The notes below the pieces were generated by a model. It saw only the letters and a list, made by a program, of their open reading frames with translations. It was not told the origin of the DNA and ran no database searches. The translations under genes and the position numbers were made by a program. From Priapulus caudatus (lineage: Eukaryota; Priapulida; Priapulimorpha; Priapulimorphida; Priapulidae), in NCBI RefSeq assembly GCF_000485595.1, contig NW_014578467.1, positions 51,448 through 73,975 on the forward strand: 22,528 nucleotides of DNA, read 5' to 3'. This document shows, one piece after another, positions 9,530-17,900 of this stretch. The first letter of the stretch is position 1. Every line of letters starts with the position of its first letter.

Positions 9530-10164
9530 AGCTCTAGTAACTATAGCCCGCGTACAGTTGCCGCTGGACTTATTGGAGCAGCCATTAGGGTGCGGCGGGA
9601 CCAACTTACTCACGCTTATATCGCGACTATAAAACGTCTGCTGGTAGGCAATTAATGCCTCTTATCCGAAATGAATATGTCTCAAGTTATTCAGCTACTA
9701 AAATTTAACCTGCTAACTACTTACGTTGAAATGGTCTGCTTGCGGTAATTTCTCGGTGAACTAACATCGACTCGCGAACTTCAAACAGCACTTTTTGCGC
9801 GGCCGCCAGTGCGCGGGCCTGCAGCAGGCCAGCAGCGCCAGTGAGCGGAAGCTATGTATTTCCGCCTGTGGCAGAGTGGGCGGGTTGGGTTTGGTTGTGG
9901 ACAAAAACATTGTTGTTGTCAAGTAACAATTTAAGCGATCAAAAAAGATTGTAATATTAGTTTTGTCATGAAAGAAACAAATTAATTATTAATTTTTGTT
10001 ACTTGACAACAACAATGTTTTTGTCCACAACCAACACAACCCGCCACACCTCACGTGCGGAAATACATAGTTCCGCTGACTGCAGAGTAAGTTGGTCGCG
10101 AGCATTCGTAATGGCTGATCTATAGCCAGTGGCAACCGTACGTGGCGCTATAGTTACTAGAGCT
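9530..10164. mobile_element. 635 bp foldback element with 9 bp target duplication
   Basis: The termini are inverted: AGCTCTAGTAACTATAGC on the left and the same sequence reversed on the right, with pairing that extends through GTACAGTTGCC and ACCAACTTACTC. Flanking 9-mers TATAGTACT (9521-9529) and TATACTACT (10165-10173) differ at one base. An inner inverted pair built on GTTGTGGACAAAAACATTGT and GCGGAA...TATGTATTTCCGC (about 9848-10077) suggests very long arms or a nested foldback. The 9 bp duplication and long arms suggest a Mutator-like non-autonomous element. No transposase. Confidence 0.75.
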
Positions 10165-10413
10165 TATACTACTACTAGTACTACTAGTACTAGTACTAAA
10201 CCGACCAGGCTCTCCGACTGTTAGACGTCGTAGTACACGTCTCACCAACGTATAGACCAACAAGAGCCGCAGACGTCTGGGCTCATCTGAGGTGTTGCTA
10301 CGATTATAAACGTAAAATTTCAGTGTGGCGTAGTACCACATTTGTTAGGCGCAGATATGCAGACACGCAGTTGCGCGTACACATCATGTTAGGACACGCC
10401 CACTATCGCAGAT

Positions 10414-10484
10414 GGAGGTAGGGGGGAGGGTGGGGAAGGGGCGGAAGGGGGGGGGAGGGGGGGGGGAGGGGAAGGGGGAGGGGG
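10414..10484 (+). repeat. G-rich tract
   Basis: About 70 bases that are almost only G with single A/T/C breaks, giving many runs of four or more G. It could form G-quadruplexes. It directly abuts repeat B at 10498. Confidence 0.9.
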
Positions 10485-10497
10485 CTCTAATAGCAAA

Positions 10498-10987
10498 CAG
10501 TTCACTCCTTTGTTAACAGTTCAACAAATCCATGTTGAACCCTCCTCTGAGGGTCAAAGGTTATCACACTTACTTTTCGCCACTGTCAGTGGAAAGCACA
10601 TTCATGGTCCTTTCAATAAAACCATAAAAATAGTAGGTCACCGCTGAAACAAAAAGTTTTTCAATCGCGTCGCGTCACACCATGTCCTCAGAAAATGGTC
10701 TAAAATCTGCCCATGTGCCCCATTGACCGCTTGAGCTCTGTGACCTCCAATTTCGGCAGCCAGTGATGGCTTTCCTACCATGATGCTTACACCGACTATC
10801 ACGAGCCTACTAGTCGAGCCGTTTAGATTTGTGCCGCAATTTCTGCATTTCCTCCTATACCTTAAGTTAAGGAGTGAATGTTCCCCTTCTTTTACACCTC
10901 TTGACCTTTGACCTTTGACCCCAGCTTTCGACGGACGATCATGCGATTCTACAAGCTGCATCTGACTATGTCAGATGAGCTAATAAA
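10498..10987 (-). repeat. Dispersed repeat B, copy 1 (minus orientation)
   Basis: Reversed, this stretch aligns with 13283-13916. Shared landmarks in order are TTTATTAGCTCATCTGACAT, CAGATGCAGCTTGTAGAATC, a GGTCAAAGGTCAA block, AAAAGAAGGGGAACATTCAC, CACAAATCTAA, AAACTTTTTGTTT and GATAACCTTT. One end carries the small palindrome CATCTGACATAGTCAGATG. The similarity covers non-coding sequence with many indels, so the open frame at 10638-10961 is not taken as a gene. The transposon class is not recognised. Confidence 0.75.
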
Positions 10988-11549
10988 TTGTGCCCTAAAA
11001 TTTTTTTTATTTTGATGTTATTTTAGCGCCCAATAGCCTTCCATATACAAAACCTGTGAATAAAATAAACGTGATTAAAGAGGAGAATACTGCATGACAA
11101 GTGTTTTGTAATGTAGCCTGTACTTGTGCTCGTAGGGTCTATGTCCCCTGACCTCTGTTTGACCTCGCTCGTTTAGCTATTTCTGACTAACCTAACCCTA
11201 ACCCTAATCCTAACCCTAACACCTAACCTATATAGTATTATATTATATATTATATATAGTTATATTAGTCAGAAATAGCTAAACGAGCGAGGTCAAACAG
11301 AGGTCAAGGGGACATAGACCTTATCTGCTGTACTTGTAGGCAAGATGTTAATAAAGCGACGGCTTTAGTTTAGGTATTTCTTTGATTTTCTATGTAACAC
11401 GGCCGTAAATACTAAATAGTGAAAAGGTTGTCGTGCATTTTGCATTGCACGACAAAATTCACAGGTTTTGTCTATGGAAGGCTATTGAGTATTGGGCCCT
11501 AAAAATAAAATAACATCAGAATATAAAATTTTTTAGAGCACAATTTATT
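10982..11549. mobile_element. Foldback element interrupted by an A-family-ended MITE
   Basis: The left arm (10982-11059) and right arm (about 11456-11549) are inverted copies. They share AATAAATTGTGC, TGATGTTATTTTA and CAATAGCCTTCCATA through CAAAACCTGTGAAT. The middle contains the separate palindromic element 11128-11328 with its own target duplication, so the outer element is older. A 9 bp-stem hairpin (TGTCGTGCA...TGCACGACA) lies at 11429-11453. The element begins where repeat B copy 1 ends (shared AATAAAT), which obscures its target duplication. Confidence 0.75.
11128..11328. mobile_element. A-family-ended palindromic MITE, copy 3, with CCCTAA repeats inside
   Basis: TGTACTTGT flanks it on both sides (11119-11127 and 11329-11337). 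Ends read GCTCGTAGGGTCTATGTCCCC and, inverted, GCAGATAAGGTCTATGTCCCC, the same terminal block as the elements at 3618 and 21072. The arms then diverge from those two: TGACCTCTGTTTGACCTCGC and onward for about 58 bases, nearly perfect on both sides. The loop holds a CTAACCCTAACCCTAATCC tract followed by AT-rich sequence. Confidence 0.85.
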
Positions 11550-11741
11550 GGTCTAGCCTAGTACTACTAGCACCTAATAAAATTAGACTTACGTTATAAT
11601 AATGATTTTGCTGGTAGTGTGATGTGTCTCGATTGTAGTTTAATTGACAACTCCATGCAACTATTGCGGTCCACATTAAATGATTGATAAATCTAGTAAC
11701 ATAACATTAGCATACACACAGTAAAGGATTGTTCATCTTAC

Positions 11742-11773
11742 CTCCCGTCAGAAATGAATCACCAAGATCGTAT
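11742..11773 (-). other. Putative 32-base minus-strand exon
   Basis: On the minus strand a good acceptor (tatttaacttttgcag) and a good donor (GGGAG then gtaaga) bracket exactly 32 bases. One frame reads YDLGDSFLTG. About 115 bases upstream on the same strand is another donor (AAAGCTGC then gtaaga at 11889). In one phase the two pieces join in open frame, but no ATG is in that frame. They may be untranslated leader exons of the leftward gene HEATR5, or the start of another gene. No family is recognised. Confidence 0.45.
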
Positions 11774-11954
11774 CTGCAAAAGTTAAATAATCACCATTAC
11801 ATATCATTAAAAAAACAATATCACGTAAATTATCAAAATACTGCTTTGGGTGTTTTTATGTATTTAATCTAAGAAGATGTCGATCTTACGCAGCTTTCCA
11901 TACGTCATTTGCAGCTAACAACTGACACCATAGGTAGGTACACAACGCGTAAAA
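11774..11954. promoter_or_regulatory. Likely two-way promoter between leftward exons and CDC37
   Basis: Only 65 bases separate the leftward splice donor (11889) from the CDC37 ATG (11955), so both start sites would have to fall in or near 11890-11955. A CRE/ATF-like TACGTCA lies at 11901-11907. No TATA box is obvious. The arrangement is inferred from splice signals, not from transcripts. Confidence 0.4.
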
Positions 11955-14900
11955 ATGGATTACAGCAAGTGGGATCACATTGAGGTACGTTAAAGTTTGT
12001 ACGTCCTAATTTGTAGTTGCATGTACATTATAGTTTTATGACATCTTGTATGTTTGCCCAAAGGTGAGTTTACTCGAGGATAGGCATAACTATAGCAGTA
12101 TATATTGTGTTGCTGTTGACCCTCACCCTGTCCAGTGCTCAGTGCTCTACTCCACGCTTGCCAAAGCCGACAGCGTCTCTATAATCGAAATACCGTACCG
12201 ATTACGTCACCGTAAATCACAAAATACAAGTGATTCTGTTTACTTTTTATGGTTAAATTGCTGCATTATACTTCCTATTTTACTATATTGTTCGATGTGA
12301 ACACACACTCGATCGTGACTCATACAGGTTCAAGGATAGAGAACATGTTACATCATACATGGGTCCCAATAAAACCAATGTCATTTACATCAATATAAAG
12401 ATGATATTATTAAACGGTATTGCTAGGGTTAGAATACGTGTATATTGACGTTAGTCACACAGCCTGGTCGGGTTAAGGCATAGCAAGCAATAAATGTCAG
12501 GAACATAATATCAAATCGTCCAGGTTTTTTGGATTTTTAACTAGTTGAGAAACAATTTTATCAGGTAAGAATTTGACGATACGTTTAGTCCCATTAGTCA
12601 TTACTCATTAGTTCTTACTTTTAATGTGAAAAAATGGCAACAAAAATTTTACAAATTTTACCATAGAAAATTCGTGACGTAGTCAATTTAACGCGGCGAG
12701 TGTAGATTCGTAGTAGCGTACTTACTAATCCGCTAACGTAACGCTCTCCACAACTATAACAACCGTATCCGGCTGCGACAGCTAACATAAACATCTTCAT
12801 GCATAGCTCTAGTAACTATAGCCTGCGTACAGTTGCCTGCGGCAACTGTACGCGGGCTAGCTATAGTTACTAGAGCTACTTCATGCATGACTGTGTACTT
12901 TATTGTCAATTTGTTAGCATATAATGCAGTGCAATGAGGCTGTATAGTGGCTGTATCTGATTGCTGTGTATAGTGTGTATACTGTGTTGTATATATTTTA
13001 CTTTTTTGAGTAACAAATTACAAACCTATGAGTTTTGGCAGGTACTAACATCTAGAGTTTAGACAAACACATCACGACAGGGTTAAACATCTAAATGACA
13101 ATTAAACAATCTAAATGATCTTTTAGAACATTATGGAATAAATCTGCTTTTTAACTTAGGGAGTATAAAAAACTAAAAACCATTGTAAATTATCCATTTT
13201 CTTCTGAAATTTGCCACACTTTTACAAATAGTAACAATTTCCGTGAAATGCATTTACCTGTTGGTAAGCTTCATGGAAAATATTTATTAGCTCATCTGAC
13301 ATAGTCAGATGCAGCTTGTAGAATCGCCTGATCGTTCGTCTGTCCGTGCGTCCGGCCGTCCGTCCGTGCGTCAACAGTTGGGCACAAATCTTAACCGCTC
13401 GACGCTTACGGTCACGATATGGTCGGCACATCTGGGGGGGGGAATCGTCAAAACGCAGTGGCGATGTCGAAGCTGGGTCAAAGAGTCAAAGGTCAAGAAG
13501 CGAGGTAAAAGAAGGGGAACATTCACTCCTGTAACTTAAGGAATAGGGAGGAATATGCAGATTGCGGGCACAAATCTAACGGCTCAGACCTGGCTCGTGA
13601 TAGTCAGTGTTATAGCATCCTTGGAGGAAATGCCATCACCTGTGCCCGACCGAAAATTGGAGGTCCACAGGTCAAGGTCAAATCGGGCACAGGGAGATTT
13701 TAGGACATTTTCTGAGGACTGGGTCTGACAGAGCGATTGAAAACTTTTTGTTTTTCAGCGGTGGACTAGCATTTTTTAATGCTTTATTGAAAGGACATGA
13801 AAATGTACCTTCTGCTGACATGCCGAAGGTAGTGTCGGATAACCTTTTGACCCCTCAAGAAGGAGGGTGAAACATGGGATTTTGTTTACTGTCTGTTAGA
13901 CAAAGAATTTGATCTGCCGGGTTTGCTAAGTAGAAATTATACATGCCTGAGGATGTCATGAGCTACACATGTCACAGTGAAATTTCAAAAGCTAAATTTG
14001 TTGAAGAAGGTTTCATGCTCCTTAAATCGGTTATAATTCTATGCGATTCTTGTTACTGTCAGATTGTTACATGTAACGTATGCCACTGCCAGTGGCCACT
14101 GCAGGTGATGTAGGTGGTGGTACGGTAGTGTTGCCTGCGATTAATTGGTTACAGGTGGCAGCTCTCTACTTGCCGCCTGTGTAGGCTTGCGGCAGGTAAT
14201 ATGGTATGAGTGCTACCTATTCTTCTCTTGAAATATGTTGTTGGCTACTACGTACGATGGGAGCTTCCAATCTTTAATCTGAAGATCCACTTAAACCGTA
14301 CGCCGCCATTCTGCGTGGCAAATATTCATATAACGATTCCAACGGAAACCATTCCTTTGAGCAAGCGTTCTGATACCATCCCTGAGTGCATTGCCACTGT
14401 TTCGGGTGTATGGTGAACACATTTGGGACTAACAGGGTTTACTATAGAATCCCACCCCTCCACCACAGAGTCACCGCAGTAGACGTTAGATGAGCGCTGT
14501 CGCTCCGCGGCACTTGCTTGATAAAACAGCCGATTGTTGTGGAATGGTAAACAGTGATAAAACAGCCAAGCTGGTTATGGAATGGTGAGTATAGAGTTTA
14601 TGCTGATTTTACTTAGTATTGTGCTTTTTTCCTATTGTAAAAACTTGAGTGGGTGTCAGTTATAATGTTCTTATATTCCTGTTTAATCCATGATAGATCT
14701 CTGATGATGAAGATGATATTCATCCAAACATTGACACGCCCAGCTTGTTTAGATGGCGGCACCAAGCTCGTATGGACAGAATGGAGGAGCAACGTAAAGA
14801 AAAAGAATCCATACAAAATAGCGTTACTGAGTATGTATAAGAATCCAGATGTATTTTGTCTAGGATTGTTTGGTGATAGTTACCTATTTTGTTAGCATGA

Positions 14901-17900
14901 AATCATCGAACTATGGTTAAACTTCTGCTAATAGACAACGGATGCGCTTGGTTATTTCTAGCTTACAAAGAAAGAAGGCTGAGATGAAGAAAAAGTTAGA
15001 AGAAGCTGAAACAGTATGTACAGGCTTGTTATTTGGTCAGCAGACCCCTTGCCATTGCATGTACATATTACTTGCATGTGCATGTGTAGAGTAGGTCATA
15101 TAACCATCATACCCCTAGACAAAACGAGGGCTTAGGTTTTATCGTTTATTAAAGTGATGATCGGTAATATCTGTAGCTAGTGATACTTGTGTTTAATGTA
15201 AATTATGCACTAAATTTCAAAACTCACGTTTAAAGCACCTGAAGTAGAATTCGTTGTATATCGTGATGCTACCAGCCAGACCACCTACTAGCTGGCATAT
15301 ATACCACCTTTTTGTGGTCATAACTCGCTGATTAAATCACATGTGTTGTTATTTGCTGTTTTGAACTACCGCATTTGATTAGTCCACCATAAAAATAACC
15401 AAACCTGTCAGTCTTGCTGATAGTAATCATTACTTATAAGTCAGGGTGCGAAATTAACGGGAGTCCGGAGTCAAATACTTCCTGATTTACTGTCGGACTC
15501 CCTGATTTGACATATGCAGGAGTCCGTGTGACTCGCTGAAAATTCTGCTATATACTAACAAGTTCGTTCCAGAGCACGGCCTCGTGGTATTACCGTATTT
15601 TTTCAGCAAATGTCAAAAGAGAATTTGGCAGATGTGCAACTGCATGAATCTTCGTAATAAGCACATGAATTATTGTTAATATCTTTAGTTTTGAACTTCA
15701 GACTGCGGACTCCCTCATTTTGCTGCGGACACCCTCTTTTTAAGGGCAGGGAGTCCGTTGGACTCCCTTGTTTAAAAGTTAATTTCTACCTTTGTAAGTG
15801 CTTGTAATTTGGCACTTTTGTAATAACACGCAGTGGAATTAATTTCTTATCTTTGAGATGTGCAGTAAATTAATCAAAGGTTATTATATTCATAGGGTCA
15901 GTTGAATATGGATAAGATAAAACTGGAGGTTGAAGAAATAGAAAAGCAAGAAAAAGAATGGAGGAAGAAAGAGGAAGAATTTGCCAAGAAAGAAAGGGTA
16001 AGGCTATAAACCAAAAATGAAACCATTTATTATAATGTCATAACTCGCCTTTGATGTTTAAAGATTGCTGTTTTGATGTAATTATGCCATTTATTTCTAG
16101 CTCACTCCACTGAATGTGGATACTCTGAGCCATGATGCCTGGCAGAAAACTGTAAGTCACTAGTAATAGTAAAGAAACTTTACACTAGTAGTTATACATA
16201 AGCATTCGGTGGTTTCACATTTACTGCATAACAAGGCTTGATTTGGGTTCATATAGATTATATATTATATGGATTTCGTTATTGATAACTTGTAATTTTT
16301 TGTACCAAGATTATCAACAAACCACCGGCGAAGCCAACCAATGTAATACTCTCAGAAGAAGAGCAGGAGAAAAAGCAGGTAGTAAATCGTCAACTTTGCT
16401 GATGTGACCTAAAGTTTAAAAAACACATATGCTTGAATCTTAAGCTGGGTTTACACTGACGATTTTATGCAGGCAACTTGGCGTTTTTCTTCTTTCTACC
16501 AACCTCTCTATATATGTTCAAAGCTCTTACGTTATCGACCGCAAGGCGGCAAACGTTTTCAACATTTGACCCGTAGCGTGCGCACGGGGCGACGCGGATA
16601 CGCATTTTAGCATGTATTCCATGCTGCCAGTGTGGCGCCTAAAGCAAAAATGTGTTTTTTCCCTAGGGTGGAGGGACACACCCTTGATTGCTGTTCTCTG
16701 ATTGGCCACTTGGCAAAAAAACGTCCAACTCGCCTACTCCGAGTCAGCGAAATTAGAACATGTTCTAATCTCCCAACTCGCTGCTATCAATTGGTTGGAC
16801 GTCCGACTTTTGCATTTACACTGCCGATTGTCAGTTGCCAAATCGCCAAGTTTGTACAATTCGGCAACTCAAAATCGTCAGTGTAAACCCAGCTTTAGTT
16901 AATAAACCAATTCCAGTATTTCTCTTTTCCACCATAATGTATTCTTTAAAATATGAAGACTGCAGTGGTATTGGAATCAAGTAGTGTCAACAGCCAGTGA
17001 TTAGCACCCTGGCATTATATGTATTTGCCGAATCCATGATTAATTCAGTTTTGCTGAAGCTGGCTGCTGTTATTTACCCACTTAAATAGCACTGCCTCAA
17101 CCATGAAAAAAGTCGATGAAGCAGCCTTTCATAGACATTTTTATGTCAAATGGTAAAACTGTGGTTAGTGAACTGTAAGCCATCATTGACATGGACATAA
17201 CGTGCATAGGTGTGATTACCCACTCGTACTGGGTATTTAAGAGTGTGACAGGAAAACGTAGTTCATTATTGATTTGCATTGGGTTTTAAGCTGGAGTCTC
17301 ATTTCAGAGAGAATTCATTAAAAAGTACGAGAAGGACATCAAGAAGTTTGGTATTATGAAGAAGTGGGATGTCAGCAAGGCATTCATGGAGGAGAATAGG
17401 CACCTTGTGTGTGAGGAGACGGCCAACTACCTTGTTATCTGGTGCATAGATCTGGAAGTGGAAGAGGTATGTCCATGTATCTCATTAAGGATTCATTGTA
17501 CCACCAGTAAGCCCTGATCAGTTGATTAGTGAAGAGTAGATATAAGGCGCGTTCACGCGCACGTTTTTGGCCCGAGCCTAATTAGGCCCGCGCCAAATTT
17601 GGCTCGAGCCGAGCGTTCACACGGACGGTTTTTCGGGGCCGTGCTGAGTTAGCATGAGCCAATTTGGTCCTATAAAAAACGTCTGACCTGGCCCGAGCCA
17701 AATTTTAGCACCAGCTAAATCGGTAGAGTGGTAGATGCCGCGAGTGTCGAACGTGTACTTCGACGAAATAAAGTCCAAAACAGTATAAAAATTCGCATGT
17801 TTTAAACATTGATAATTGAACTCGGAACGGAAGTAAACACTGAATCGTACACAACGCCATCTCGCTACAGACAGTATTTGCTTGCGTACGTGTGAACGCT

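Larger units (their letters stand above)
11985..14696 (+). other. CDC37 intron 1 (2.7 kb)
   Basis: This is the largest CDC37 intron. It contains the 75 bp palindromic element (12804-12878) and repeat B copy 2 (13283-13916). Open frames at 12046-12300, 13309-13539 and 14210-14416 have no protein signal or fall in the repeat. A short imperfect tandem repeat built on GATAAAACAGCC and GGAATGGT (about 14519-14588) lies just before exon 2. Confidence 0.8.

Noticed and set aside
10638-10961. Minus-strand open frame of 107 codons beginning MQLVES
   Set aside because: It lies wholly in repeat B. The second copy shows the same start but quickly loses the frame, so the sequence similarity is not protein-level.
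11190-11225. Chromosome end or true telomere
   Set aside because: The CCCTAA units are few, interrupted and confined to the loop of a mobile palindrome with unique DNA on both sides.
13309-13539. Plus-strand open frame of 76 codons beginning MQLVES
   Set aside because: It falls in repeat B copy 2, with a frame made by CGTC simple repeats.
16632-16902. Overlapping plus-strand open frames in intron 6
   Set aside because: Both fall within the TTA-flanked MITE and show no coding pattern; true CDC37 exons on either side join without them.
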